Position numbers and translations under genes: made by a program
Part shown: piece by piece, positions 20,045 to 29,186 of the stretch
Layout: each line of letters starts with the position of its first letter
Numbering within the stretch: position 1 is the stretch's first letter
The notes under the pieces: model-generated
Seen by the model: only the letters and a program-made list of their open reading frames with translations
Databases searched by the model: none
What the model was told of the DNA's origin: nothing
Origin: an uncultured Alphaproteobacteria bacterium
GTDB lineage: Bacteria > Pseudomonadota > Alphaproteobacteria > HIMB59 > GCA-002718135
NCBI GenBank assembly: GCA_902594815.1
Contig: CACJNL010000008.1
Coordinates: 1-60,207, forward strand
Length of the DNA: 60,207 bases
Direction: 5' to 3'

Positions 20045-20735
20045 AATTAGAATAGCAAAATACATAGCAAATGCCGGTTATTGTTCCAGACGAGATGCTG
20101 AAAAACTCATTGAAGATAGATTAGTAAAAATAAATGATCAATTATGTGTGCACCCAAGTGATACGGTGACTGAAAAAGATAAAATTACTGTTGGAAAAAA
20201 AATTATTAAATTAAATCACACAATCAAATTATGGAAAATATATAAACCAATAAAATATATATGTTCAACAAAAGACGAGCATAATAGAAAAAAAATTTTT
20301 GATTTAATACCAAAGAACTTCCCAAGAACAATTAGTATAGGACGATTAGATTTTATGAGCGAGGGACTTCTTTTATTAACTAATAATGGAGATTTTGCGA
20401 GAAAATTAGAACTTCCAGCTAAAGGTTACGAAAGAATTTACAGAGTGTGTCTTAGAGGTCAAATTGATGTAAAAAATTTAGAACAAATTAATAATGGTAT
20501 CAAAATAGAAGGGATTTTTTATAAAAAAATAAAAATTAAAATTGACAAGTCCAACAAAAATTTTACTTGGTTAATTGCAAAACTTAAAGAGGGAAAAAAT
20601 AGAGAGATAAGAAATATTTGTAAACATTTCTCATGGCACATTGTAAAATTAATAAGAATCCAATACGGGCCCTACAAGTTAGGACATCTAAAAGAAGGGC
20701 AAATAGAAGAAATAAATATTAAAACTAATGCCTAA
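20034..20735 (+). CDS. rRNA pseudouridine synthase (RsuA/RluB family)
   Basis: A 233-residue pseudouridine synthase with an N-terminal S4 RNA-binding domain (RIAKYIANAGYCSRRDAEKLI). The catalytic motif SIGRLDFMSEGLLLLTNNGDFA holds the Asp in GRLD. Members modify 23S or 16S rRNA; RluB-like 23S activity is likely but not certain. The ATG at 20034 gives the expected N terminus and overlaps the previous gene by 11 bases. rsmD overlaps its end, so both are rRNA-modification genes in one unit. Confidence 0.9.
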   Translation: MQSKIRIAKYIANAGYCSRRDAEKLIEDRLVKINDQLCVHPSDTVTEKDKITVGKKIIKLNHTIKLWKIYKPIKYICSTKDEHNRKKIFDLIPKNFPRTISIGRLDFMSEGLLLLTNNGDFARKLELPAKGYERIYRVCLRGQIDVKNLEQINNGIKIEGIFYKKIKIKIDKSNKNFTWLIAKLKEGKNREIRNICKHFSWHIVKLIRIQYGPYKLGHLKEGQIEEINIKTNA

Positions 20736-21288
20736 CATTATTGCAGGAAAATATAAAAGAACCAAGATAGAAGTTCCAAGCAAACTGGTGCGACCGACAT
20801 CTGCTCTTAAAAGAGAAGCAATTTTTTCAATATTAGAAAGCTATTCCATGCAACATTCAATAAATATCTATAAAGATAAATCGATAATTGATATCTTTGC
20901 TGGTTCGGGTTTAATCGGATTAGAAGCAGTTTCAAGAGGAATAAAGAAATCATATTTTATTGAAGATGATGAAAGTGTCTTTAAGATCCTAAAACGTAAT
21001 TGTGATAAAATTTGTAAACTTAATGAATATGAAATTATATTTAAAATGGCAGAAATTGGAATTGAAAGAGAGTTTGATGTAGAGCCGTCAATAATTTTTA
21101 TTGATCCTCCGTATAATAAAGAAAATATAAATCAAATTTTATTAAAAATTATAAAAAATAAAATTAAACTAAATGATACTGTTATTGTTATTGAAATTGA
21201 AAAGAATCAACAGATTAAAATTCCAGAAGGTTTGGTTGTTTGGAAAGAAAGAATATACGGGAAAACTAAATTATTATTTTTAAATTAA
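20728..21288 (+). CDS. rsmD: 16S rRNA m2G966 methyltransferase
   Basis: A 186-residue RsmD-family SAM-dependent methyltransferase. IIAGKYKRTKIEVP and RPTSALKREAIFSIL at the start, DIFAGSGLIGLEAVSRG (motif I) and FIDPPYNKEN (motif IV, DPPY) are diagnostic. It would make N2-methylguanosine 966 in 16S rRNA. It overlaps the pseudouridine synthase by 8 bases and the convergent pgi by 4 bases. Confidence 0.95.
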   Translation: MPNIIAGKYKRTKIEVPSKLVRPTSALKREAIFSILESYSMQHSINIYKDKSIIDIFAGSGLIGLEAVSRGIKKSYFIEDDESVFKILKRNCDKICKLNEYEIIFKMAEIGIEREFDVEPSIIFIDPPYNKENINQILLKIIKNKIKLNDTVIVIEIEKNQQIKIPEGLVVWKERIYGKTKLLFLN

Positions 21289-22496
21289 CTTAAATATTTT
21301 TTTGTTAATACTTTGCCTTGTTCTACAGCTGGTTGATCAAAAGGATCTACATCAAAATATATACAAGCAGCAATTGTTTCAATAATGCTGTTTGCCATCA
21401 ACATACCGATGTTTTCTTCATCTATTGATTCAATAAATATTTCTCGGAACTTAAACCCATTAAGTTTAAAAGTATCGATCGTAGCATCTTGTTCAGCATG
21501 CATCAAATCTCCCATTTTTTTATTCACTAAATAATCAATCGATTCATCTTTCATTAATTGTGAATCAATCAGCAAACCTTTGTTTTTGTAATTACTTTTT
21601 ATGATAGTAAAAAATTTATCTTTTGGTCCATCTAAATATAATTGGAGTTGGCTATGTTGATCAGTAGTCCCCGTAGCATGCAAAGCAGTAACTCCTCTAT
21701 TCTGTTTTCCAATACTTTCTGCCCATAATTGTAGATACCATTTTCCAAAATAATTAAGTCCATCAGAATAAGTCATTAAAACACTGGAAGAAAAATTATT
21801 CGAAACAGAATACTTAAACATTTGAGCAAACTTAAAAGCATTATTAAAATCATTTTTATTCAAAAGTTTAACTACACCCTCATGTATTTTTTTAACATTT
21901 AATCCAGCGATAATTGCTGGTACCATACCCACATTAGAAAACACAGAATAACGGCCCCCAATATCATCTTGATGTTCTAAAAGAAGACAATTATTTTTTT
22001 TAGCAATATTGAATAATGGAGAGTCTTTAAATTCAGTAATAACCATCATATTGTTATACAAAGTATTTAAAATATTTTTTTCATTAGCAATATTTACGAT
22101 AGTCCCTAGTTGAGAGAGAGTTTCAGGTGTAGTACCTGATTTTGAAATTACTATAAATCCGGTTGTTGCAAAATCCAATTTAAGAATTTGACTTTGAAAA
22201 AACAATGGATCAATATTATCAAAAAATAATATATTATCTGGTTGATCAACTAAAATATTTACAAGAGCTCTAGCACCAAGATTAGATCCTCCTGTTCCAA
22301 AAACTAAAAATTTTTTTTTATGTTGTGTGAATGACTCAGTCTTTTCTATGGTTAGATTTAATAACTCAGAATTCTTTGCGATATTTAATGCAGGAAGATT
22401 ATTGCAAACATTTTTTATTTTAAAATTAAGATCATTAATATTGAGATCATGCTGAACCTCATCCTCAAAATTTATATTTGTAAAATCTATTTTCAT
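21285..22496 (-). CDS. pgi: Glucose-6-phosphate isomerase, short form
   Basis: This 403-residue enzyme interconverts glucose 6-phosphate and fructose 6-phosphate. Motifs are VFGTGGSNLGARAL, FIVISKSGTTPETLSQ (phosphate-binding loop), DIGGRYSVFSNVGM and TGTTDQHSQLQLYLDGP. It is about 140 residues shorter than the classic 550-residue enzyme but keeps the SIS domains, like compact forms seen in some streamlined bacteria. It lies 4 bases after bamF. Confidence 0.94.
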   Translation of the reverse strand: MKIDFTNINFEDEVQHDLNINDLNFKIKNVCNNLPALNIAKNSELLNLTIEKTESFTQHKKKFLVFGTGGSNLGARALVNILVDQPDNILFFDNIDPLFFQSQILKLDFATTGFIVISKSGTTPETLSQLGTIVNIANEKNILNTLYNNMMVITEFKDSPLFNIAKKNNCLLLEHQDDIGGRYSVFSNVGMVPAIIAGLNVKKIHEGVVKLLNKNDFNNAFKFAQMFKYSVSNNFSSSVLMTYSDGLNYFGKWYLQLWAESIGKQNRGVTALHATGTTDQHSQLQLYLDGPKDKFFTIIKSNYKNKGLLIDSQLMKDESIDYLVNKKMGDLMHAEQDATIDTFKLNGFKFREIFIESIDEENIGMLMANSIIETIAACIYFDVDPFDQPAVEQGKVLTKKYLS

Positions 22497-22500
22497 TTAA

Positions 22501-23022
22501 TTAAAAAAAGAAAAATCTTTTCTTTTTTTTGCTTTTATCTTTTACAGTTGGAATTACTTTGTTTGATTTAAGCTCGTCATTTAAAAGCTCATTTCTTAAT
22601 CTTTCTGACTCCGTTATAGAATCTAATATCTCCATTTCATTATCCCAAGATTTAGAGGTTGATTTTTTTTCAGATGCAAACTGTTCATCAATCTCTTCTC
22701 TTATACTGTTATCTATTCCCTTGGCGTTACTTTGGTTCAATATATTTTCCATAGTTGATAATTCTAAGTTATTAGTATTTGTATCATCTTCCAATCCAAA
22801 AAGTATCTCTTTAGCTAATTCTCTTTCTTCATTTTCTAGATTTTTCTCTTCTAATTGATCTGGTGGTAAAAGATTAAAATCTGGAGGAATTACAAGAGGA
22901 GGGTTTTCAATAACAGCAAACTCATCCATACTTTTTCTGTTTACTCCTGCACTCTCTCTCACTTTAGAGCATGAGACTATAAATAATGAAGAGAATAAGA
23001 CTATAATTAATATGTTTTTCAT
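22501..23022 (-). CDS. bamF: BamF-like lipoprotein (DUF3035)
   Basis: A 173-residue lipoprotein. The leader ends in the lipobox IVSC with the Cys at about residue 18, for processing by the neighbouring LspA. The mature part begins with DEFAVIENPPLVIPPDFNLLPP, the DUF3035 signature that is called BamF in alphaproteobacteria, an accessory of the outer-membrane BAM complex. The rest is acidic and low complexity, ending in a basic Lys/Phe-rich tail. It sits directly between lspA and pgi. Confidence 0.85.
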   Translation of the reverse strand: MKNILIIVLFSSLFIVSCSKVRESAGVNRKSMDEFAVIENPPLVIPPDFNLLPPDQLEEKNLENEERELAKEILFGLEDDTNTNNLELSTMENILNQSNAKGIDNSIREEIDEQFASEKKSTSKSWDNEMEILDSITESERLRNELLNDELKSNKVIPTVKDKSKKKKRFFFF

Positions 23023-23496
23023 TTATTGTTTTTTTATTTTTCTTAAGACGTTCAATAATATCATTATTATACCAATTGAGATATAAATATCAGCAAAATT
23101 AAATGCAGGCCAATAATATTGATTTATATGTAAGTAAATGAAATCTATTACATAGCCATTCATTAATCTATCAATAATATTTGCTAACGCTCCACATATT
23201 ATAATAAATAATCCCCACTGCTCTAATTTGTCTTGAGCATTTACTAGAAGAAAAATAATAAAAGACACAACCAATAAACCAATTATAATTAAATATAGAG
23301 GTGAAATTGTTCCAGAAAATAATCCAAAAGAAACTCCAAAATTATGAATGTGTGTAATATCAAAAAAAGGAGTTATTTTAATAAATTGATACAAGTCAAT
23401 ATTATTAAAAACCAAATATTTGGAATATAAATCAAGCAATATTAAAAATACAAAAATTAAAATTGTTCGCAAATTTTTTAACTCATGCAATGGCAT
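23023..23496 (-). CDS. lspA: Lipoprotein signal peptidase (signal peptidase II)
   Basis: A 157-residue inner-membrane aspartic protease that cleaves prolipoproteins. Catalytic aspartates are D109 in IIDRLMNGYVIDF and D136 in AFNFADI; HNFGVSFGLFSG is the other conserved box. Four membrane helices are seen. The ATG at 23494-23496 gives the usual short N terminus; an upstream ATG at 23520 is possible but would add eight residues inside ileS. The start overlaps the ileS end by 14 bases, the ileS-lspA pairing found in many bacteria. Confidence 0.95.
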   Translation of the reverse strand: MPLHELKNLRTILIFVFLILLDLYSKYLVFNNIDLYQFIKITPFFDITHIHNFGVSFGLFSGTISPLYLIIIGLLVVSFIIFLLVNAQDKLEQWGLFIIICGALANIIDRLMNGYVIDFIYLHINQYYWPAFNFADIYISIGIIMILLNVLRKIKKQ

Positions 23497-26257
23497 TATC
23501 GCAACGCTCGCATATTTCATTACGTATTAGCTGTTCTTTATATTTCCAACATCTTTGACACTTTTGTCCGTTTGTTTTTGAAACAGCAATTTTAACATCA
23601 GCAACATCTTCTAAAGAAAAACCCTGAGAATCATTAGTTAAGACATGCAATGAAAATGATGAAGTAATACTTATCTCATCCAAAGGATAGTTTTTAATTT
23701 TTTCTAATGTTTCACTCTCAACATAAATATCAACATGTGCCTCTAAACTCGAACCAATTAATTTTTCAGCTCTTTTTATTTCTAGAGCCCCTGTGATCAC
23801 TTTTCTAATTTGTTTTATAAGTTTCCAATTTTCATTAATTTCTAAATTTTCATATTTTGCTGGAGTATTTAAAAAGTCCTCTAAATGAATACTTGTTTGA
23901 TTTCCCATAGCTTTCCAGGCTTCTTCAGTTGTAAACGATAATGAAGGGGCTAGCCATCGAACTAAATAATTAAAGATTATCTCTAAAAGAGTTCTTGCAG
24001 ATCTTCTTATCTTGGATTTATCTCCATCACAGTAGATAACATCTTTTCTAATATCAAAATAGAATGCCGAAAGATCATTAGAGCAAAAATTTAGTAAAGT
24101 TGTAAACATTAAATGAAAGTTAAAGTTTTTTACGCAGTCAGTGATAATTCCATCAATTTCCCATAATCGGTGAAGAATATATTTCTCTAAATCAGGAAAC
24201 TCACTTTCATCAATTTTTTCGCTACTATCAAAACCATCAAGATTACCTATAATATATCTAAAGGTATTTCTAATTCTTCTATAAGAATCTGTCTGAGCTT
24301 GTAAAATTGCATTATCTAATTTTAGATCATCATAATAATCTGAAGCCACTACCCACAACCTTAAAATATCTACGCCATATTTTTTTAAAATATCATCTGG
24401 TGAAATAACATTACCTAGAGATTTAGACATTTTTCTTCCTTTGCCATCTACAACAAATCCATGGGTTAATACGCTTTCATATGGGGCCCTACCTCTTGTT
24501 CCTGAGGACTCTAGCAATGATGAGTGAAACCAACCACGATGTTGGTCACTACCCTCTAGATACATTGAGGCAGGCCATTTAAGATCTTCCCTTTTTTCTA
24601 AACAAAATGCATGTGTAGAACCACTGTCAAACCAAACTTCTACAACATCTTTAACTTGCTCAAAATCATCGATTGAATATTTATCTCCAAGAAATCTCTG
24701 AGGGTTTTCAGTAAACCATGTATCACTTCCCTCTTTTTCATAAATATCTGCAATTCGATCAATAACTTCTTGGTCTCGAAGTGGTTGACCAGTTTCTTTA
24801 CTAACAAACAAAGGTAGAGGAACTCCCCAAACTCTCTGTCTTGAAATGCACCAGTCGGGTCTAGTTTCTATCATAGAGCGAAGACGCGTTTGACCTTGAG
24901 CTGGATAGAAAATAGTTTCATCAATTGATTTTAAGGCCGTATCTCTTAAATGATTTTTTTCCATCGAAATAAACCACTGAGGTGTATTTCTATAAATTAA
25001 TGGAGCCTTGGACCTCCAAGAGTGTGGATAGCTATGACGCAGCGTTCCTTTAAATAATAATTTTGTAAGCTCATTTAACTTATCTGAAATTTTACCATCC
25101 ACTTTATAAATGTGCTCACCTTCAAATCCCTTTGCATGATTATTATACTTTCCGTCATCCTGAACTGTCTGAATAATATCGACACCGTTTTTAATACCTA
25201 AATTATAATCATCGTCACCATGCCCTGGAGCAATGTGTACTATGCCCGTACCTTGCTCTAAATTAACAAAGTCACCATGAAATGGTTTTACAACAAAATC
25301 ATACCCGATTTTTTTAAATGGATGCTCACATTCACAATCAGATAAATTATTACCATTAAATTCTTTAATTTCTTTATGGTCCTCAATTCCTATTTCATCA
25401 CAAACTTGTTTCACCAAATCTTTTGCTAAAATAAGTTTTTCTCCAATTATAGCGAGAGACTCCTCCGTAGTTTTTTTAACTTCAATTAGTGAGTATTTTA
25501 AATCAGAACCAAATGCCAAAGCTCTATTACCAGGAATGGTCCATGGAGTTGTTGTCCAAATAACAATATTTGATCCCTCTAAGTCTTTATCACCGGCCCT
25601 AGTGATCAGAAATTTTACATAAATTGTATTAGACGTATGATCTTCATATTCAACCTCGGCATCTGCTAATGCTGTTTTTTCAACTACAGACCATAGAACC
25701 GGCTTAGCACCTTTGTAAAGACTCTCATCAATTAGAAATTTTCCAAGCTCTCGAACGATTTGGGCTTCTGCTTCATTAGACATCGTAAGATATGGATTAG
25801 ACCAATCTCCCTCTACACCTAATCTTCTAAATTCTTTTTTTTGAATATCTATCCATTTTTCTGCAAATTCTCTGCACTCTTGCCTGAACTGCACAACTGG
25901 AACATCATCTTTATTTTTACCTTTTTTTCTATAACTTTCCTCGATTTTCCACTCAATTGGAAGGCCGTGACAATCCCATCCTGGAACATATATAGAGTCT
26001 TTGCCAGCCATTTGCTGTGTTCTAACAATTACATCTTTTAGTATTTTGTTTAGTGCTGTCCCCATGTGAATATGACCATTAGCGTAAGGAGGTCCGTCAT
26101 GAAGAACAAATTTCTCTCTTCCTTTTGATTTTTCTCTTAATTTATAAAATATTTTTTCTTTATCCCATTGCTCAAGAATTTTAGGTTCCTTGAGAGGTAA
26201 ATTCCCTCTCATTTCAAAAGATGATTTGGGCAAGAAGATGGTATCTTTATATTCCAT
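23483..26257 (-). CDS. ileS: Isoleucyl-tRNA synthetase
   Basis: A 924-residue class I synthetase charging tRNA-Ile. The HIGH-type motif is GHIHMG at residues 61-66 and the KMSKS loop is in GRKMSKSLGNV. The editing domain (WTTTPWTIPGNRALAF) and anticodon-binding domain are complete. The C-terminal zinc knuckle has CQRCW and CERC. Its ATG overlaps the ribF stop by one base. The order ribF-ileS-lspA is conserved widely. Confidence 0.98.
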   Translation of the reverse strand: MEYKDTIFLPKSSFEMRGNLPLKEPKILEQWDKEKIFYKLREKSKGREKFVLHDGPPYANGHIHMGTALNKILKDVIVRTQQMAGKDSIYVPGWDCHGLPIEWKIEESYRKKGKNKDDVPVVQFRQECREFAEKWIDIQKKEFRRLGVEGDWSNPYLTMSNEAEAQIVRELGKFLIDESLYKGAKPVLWSVVEKTALADAEVEYEDHTSNTIYVKFLITRAGDKDLEGSNIVIWTTTPWTIPGNRALAFGSDLKYSLIEVKKTTEESLAIIGEKLILAKDLVKQVCDEIGIEDHKEIKEFNGNNLSDCECEHPFKKIGYDFVVKPFHGDFVNLEQGTGIVHIAPGHGDDDYNLGIKNGVDIIQTVQDDGKYNNHAKGFEGEHIYKVDGKISDKLNELTKLLFKGTLRHSYPHSWRSKAPLIYRNTPQWFISMEKNHLRDTALKSIDETIFYPAQGQTRLRSMIETRPDWCISRQRVWGVPLPLFVSKETGQPLRDQEVIDRIADIYEKEGSDTWFTENPQRFLGDKYSIDDFEQVKDVVEVWFDSGSTHAFCLEKREDLKWPASMYLEGSDQHRGWFHSSLLESSGTRGRAPYESVLTHGFVVDGKGRKMSKSLGNVISPDDILKKYGVDILRLWVVASDYYDDLKLDNAILQAQTDSYRRIRNTFRYIIGNLDGFDSSEKIDESEFPDLEKYILHRLWEIDGIITDCVKNFNFHLMFTTLLNFCSNDLSAFYFDIRKDVIYCDGDKSKIRRSARTLLEIIFNYLVRWLAPSLSFTTEEAWKAMGNQTSIHLEDFLNTPAKYENLEINENWKLIKQIRKVITGALEIKRAEKLIGSSLEAHVDIYVESETLEKIKNYPLDEISITSSFSLHVLTNDSQGFSLEDVADVKIAVSKTNGQKCQRCWKYKEQLIRNEICERCDNAIA

Positions 26258-27186
26258 TAAATTTTATGATATTTTTTTGCTTTAATTACGTCTTTTTTAA
26301 TTTGATTCGTTAGCGATTTAAAGTCCTTAAACTTTTTTTCTGGTCTAATAAATGTTAGAAATTCAACAGTCAATTCTTTACCATAAATATCTTTATTAAA
26401 TTCAAATATATGTGTTTCTAAAAGTAAATTTACTCCATTTACTGTTGGTCGTTCTCCAAAATTAGCAACCCCTTTATACAAATTACCTCTTAATTTAACA
26501 TTAACACAATACACCCCTTTTTTTGGCAAAATATGATTTCCTGGTTTCATATTTGCCGTAGGGAAATTTATTAGTCTTGCTTTTTGATTACCCTTTATAA
26601 TTTTGCCTTCCATAAACCAATTACGCCCAAGTGCCTGTGTCACTTTTTCAAATGATCCTTGATGTATGTTTTTTCTGATAGTTGAAGAGGAAAATTTAGT
26701 ATTAGTTGTCTTGTTTTTTACATCACCTATAATCGACAATTTATAGCCAAATTTTTGAGACAGTTTTTTTAATAGTGTTGTATCTCCTTCTCTATCTTTG
26801 CCAAATCGAAAATCTTTTCCAACTACTATTTTTTTCACATGCAATTGTTCAACTAAAATTTTTTCAATAAAACTTTTAGGATTTAAACTTGATAATAATT
26901 TGTTAAATTTATATTCAATATAGTGTTCAACTCCTAATAAATGTAATAAATTTTTTTTATCATCATTCATGATGATGTTAAAATTATCACTAGTCCTATT
27001 AAAATATATTTTTGGATGCGGAACGAAAGTTAATATAGCTGATCTTAATTGATTTAACTTTGCATTTTTAATAATTTTTTTTATCAAATGTTGATGGCCT
27101 AGATGAACACCATCAAAATTACCGATGCACAAACACAGGTTTTTTATTTTAAAATTTTTCCTTGTATTTAAATTATGTAATTTCAC
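26257..27186 (-). CDS. ribF: Bifunctional riboflavin kinase/FAD synthetase
   Basis: A 309-residue bifunctional enzyme making FMN then FAD. The N-terminal nucleotidyltransferase domain has GNFDGVHLGHQHL and GKDFRFGKDREGD; SSSTIRKNI closes that domain. The C-terminal flavokinase domain has KARLINFPTANM and GVANFGERPTVNG. Length is normal. The ATG is 51 bases after the xylA stop, in a spacer with an AT-rich inverted repeat. Confidence 0.97.
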   Translation of the reverse strand: MKLHNLNTRKNFKIKNLCLCIGNFDGVHLGHQHLIKKIIKNAKLNQLRSAILTFVPHPKIYFNRTSDNFNIIMNDDKKNLLHLLGVEHYIEYKFNKLLSSLNPKSFIEKILVEQLHVKKIVVGKDFRFGKDREGDTTLLKKLSQKFGYKLSIIGDVKNKTTNTKFSSSTIRKNIHQGSFEKVTQALGRNWFMEGKIIKGNQKARLINFPTANMKPGNHILPKKGVYCVNVKLRGNLYKGVANFGERPTVNGVNLLLETHIFEFNKDIYGKELTVEFLTFIRPEKKFKDFKSLTNQIKKDVIKAKKYHKI

Positions 27187-27189
27187 TTT

Positions 27190-27221
27190 AGTTTATAAGT
27201 ATATAAATACACCTATAAACT
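27190..27221 (-). terminator. Possible hairpin after xylA
   Basis: An AT-rich inverted repeat, AGTTTATA at 27190 and TATAAACT ending at 27221, flanks a 16-base centre that can itself pair weakly. It lies between xylA and ribF on the transcribed minus strand. It may terminate or process the xylA message. The stem is weak, so this is a tentative call. Confidence 0.3.
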
Positions 27222-27237
27222 AGATTTAAAATTTGAA

Positions 27238-28551
27238 CTATAAGTACTTGTTTAAAATATTTTCTAAATACTCTTGATTACCAGATCTTGGCTCAGGCTC
27301 AATCTTGTCATCAATGACTTTTTGATGAATCGCATCAAGAGAAGTACTTTTATCATGGATAAATTGCCCAAGATCTTTTTGCCAACCCTCATATCTTTGT
27401 GCAACATAATTAGAGAGTTTTTTATCGTTGATCATTTTTTCAACTGCTAAAAGTGTTCTAGCGCAAACATCCATTCCTCCAATATGAGCATAAAATAAAT
27501 CTTCAGGGTCTATTGATTGCCTTCGGATTTTTGCATCAAAGTTTAGCCCTCCATTACCAATCCCTCCATTAGAAAATATATGATAAAAAGGAAGTATTAA
27601 TTCTGGCACACTATTAGGGAATTGATCAGTATCCCAGCCTAGTAAAGTATCACCTCTATTAATATCTAAACTTCCAAGTGCATTATTAGAAATTGCATAA
27701 GCAATTTCATGTTCAAAACTATGGCCAGATAAAGTTGCATGATTAGCTTCAATATTTAATTTAATTTCTTTTTCTAATCCAGCTTTTCGCAAAAATGCTA
27801 AGCAAGATGCTGAGTCAAAATCATATTGATGTTTAGTGGGCTCATGTGGTTTCGGTTCAAGTAAAATTTGACCATCAAAACCAATTTTATGCTTATAATT
27901 AACGACAAGCTCAAGAAACCGTTTTAGGTTATCAATTTCTAATCCCATATTGGTGTTAAGAATAGTTTCATAGCCTTCTCTTCCACCCCACAGAACATAA
28001 TTACTACCACCTAATCGCTTTGTTGCATCCATACAATCTTTTACCTGAGCTGCTTTGTAAGCAAAAACTTCAGGATCAGGGTTTGTTGATGCACCACTCA
28101 TATATCTTTTATGTGAAAAAGCATTTGCTGTTCCCCATAAAAGTTTAACATTAGTAGACTCCATTTTTGATTCCATTAAATCAACAATATGGAGAAAGTT
28201 TTTTTGAGTTTCTTTATAAGATGTCCCCTCTGGAGAAATATCTCTGTCATGAAAACAGAAAAAAGGAGTTTTTATTTTTGTAAAAAAATCAAAGGCCACA
28301 TCTAGTTTTGTTTCAGCCATTTTAAGTGGGTCAGAACCAGACATCCATGGTCTGTCAAAAGTAGTTCCTCCAAATGGATCAAGTCCGGGCCAAGTGAAAG
28401 TATGCCAATAGCAAGTTGCAAAACGAAGTTGCTCCTTCATTGTTTTACCCAACACTTGTTTATTTTCATCATAATATTTAAAACTTAGAGGATTGTCGCT
28501 TTCCGGACCCTCATAGTTTACTTCATTTATTTTTTTAAAATAAGTACTCAT
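27238..28551 (-). CDS. xylA: Xylose isomerase
   Basis: A 437-residue class II xylose isomerase (D-xylose to D-xylulose; also glucose/fructose). Active-site runs are FFCFHDRDISPEG (catalytic His and Asp), ILLEPKPHEP, NIEANHATLSGHSFEHE and DINRGDTLLGWDTDQFP, which hold the metal ligands. No xylulokinase is in the window. The strong ribosome site AAGGAG lies inside the last codons of a sulfatase remnant whose TGA overlaps this ATG, so xylA may be translationally coupled to that leader peptide. Confidence 0.98.
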   Translation of the reverse strand: MSTYFKKINEVNYEGPESDNPLSFKYYDENKQVLGKTMKEQLRFATCYWHTFTWPGLDPFGGTTFDRPWMSGSDPLKMAETKLDVAFDFFTKIKTPFFCFHDRDISPEGTSYKETQKNFLHIVDLMESKMESTNVKLLWGTANAFSHKRYMSGASTNPDPEVFAYKAAQVKDCMDATKRLGGSNYVLWGGREGYETILNTNMGLEIDNLKRFLELVVNYKHKIGFDGQILLEPKPHEPTKHQYDFDSASCLAFLRKAGLEKEIKLNIEANHATLSGHSFEHEIAYAISNNALGSLDINRGDTLLGWDTDQFPNSVPELILPFYHIFSNGGIGNGGLNFDAKIRRQSIDPEDLFYAHIGGMDVCARTLLAVEKMINDKKLSNYVAQRYEGWQKDLGQFIHDKSTSLDAIHQKVIDDKIEPEPRSGNQEYLENILNKYL

Positions 28552-28697
28552 CTTTTCTCCTTATCTATACTATGATTATTAAATTGAATTATTTTTTTAG
28601 CTAGCTTATTAAAATTTGAAATATTTAAATATCTAGCTCCATAAGAATTTAACATTCTTCTATTTAGAGAATCAAAGGGTAAGAAAACTGTTTTCAT
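28548..28697 (-). pseudogene. N-terminal remnant of a sulfatase
   Basis: A 49-codon open frame directly upstream of xylA reads MKTVFLPFDSLNRRMLNSYG followed by a stretch ending NFNKLAKKIIQFNNHSID. This matches the start of type I sulfatases: a beta strand, the metal-binding Asp (D9), the YG segment and the loop before the catalytic C-x-P-x-R. The sequence stops just before where that catalytic Cys should be, and nothing further of a sulfatase is found. It has no internal stops. It is best read as a truncated gene left after a deletion, now possibly serving as a leader peptide for xylA (TGA/ATG overlap). Confidence 0.65.
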
Positions 28698-28759
28698 ATT
28701 TATAAAAGTACACTATGTAATTTAAAGTACAATTAGTTAATTTATTAGAGGATTAAAAA

Positions 28760-29185
28760 ATGAAATATTTACACACAATGGTTAGAGTAAAAAATATAGA
28801 AGAGTCACTTGATTTTTATTGCAATAAACTTGGATTAAAAGAAGTGCGTCGACGGGAGAGTGAAAAAGGGAAATTTACTTTAATTTTTTTAGCAGCAGAA
28901 AATAGTGATGAAAAAACTGGTCTTCTTGAGTTAACCTACAATTGGGATCCAGAAGAATATTCAGGTGGAAGAAATTTTGGGCATTTGGCATACAGTGTAA
29001 AAAATATCTATGAAGTCTGTGAAAAACTAATGCAAAGTGGTGTTACAATTAATAGACCTCCAAGAGATGGTCACATGGCATTTGTGCGATCTCCAGATGG
29101 AATTTCTATAGAGATTTTACAAGAGGGGGAGAGTCTTCCATTACAAGAACCTTGGGTATCAATGGAAAATACAGGTAGTTGGTAG
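28760..29185 (+). CDS. gloA: Glyoxalase I (lactoylglutathione lyase)
   Basis: A 141-residue vicinal-oxygen-chelate enzyme. Expected metal ligands are H5 in KYLHTMVRV, the Glu in the [10 protein letters not shown] strand, the His in NFGHLAYSV and the Glu in ISIEILQ. It converts the methylglyoxal-glutathione adduct to lactoylglutathione. It is isolated on the plus strand, with the ribosome site AGAGGA before the ATG, and its end comes within one base of the convergent DUF1479 gene. Detoxifying methylglyoxal from sugar or lactaldehyde metabolism is a plausible role. Confidence 0.92.
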   Translation: MKYLHTMVRVKNIEESLDFYCNKLGLKEVRRRESEKGKFTLIFLAAENSDEKTGLLELTYNWDPEEYSGGRNFGHLAYSVKNIYEVCEKLMQSGVTINRPPRDGHMAFVRSPDGISIEILQEGESLPLQEPWVSMENTGSW

Positions 29186-29186
29186 T

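Noticed and set aside
22529-22858. 109-codon plus-strand frame opposite bamF
   Set aside because: It is Ser/Leu-rich as expected from the complement of acidic low-complexity coding DNA. The minus-strand lipoprotein has a lipobox and DUF3035 signature.
28705-28731. Direct repeat AAAGTACA twice, 19 bases apart, upstream of gloA
   Set aside because: It is short in AT-rich DNA and could arise by chance. There is no regulator gene nearby to link it to.
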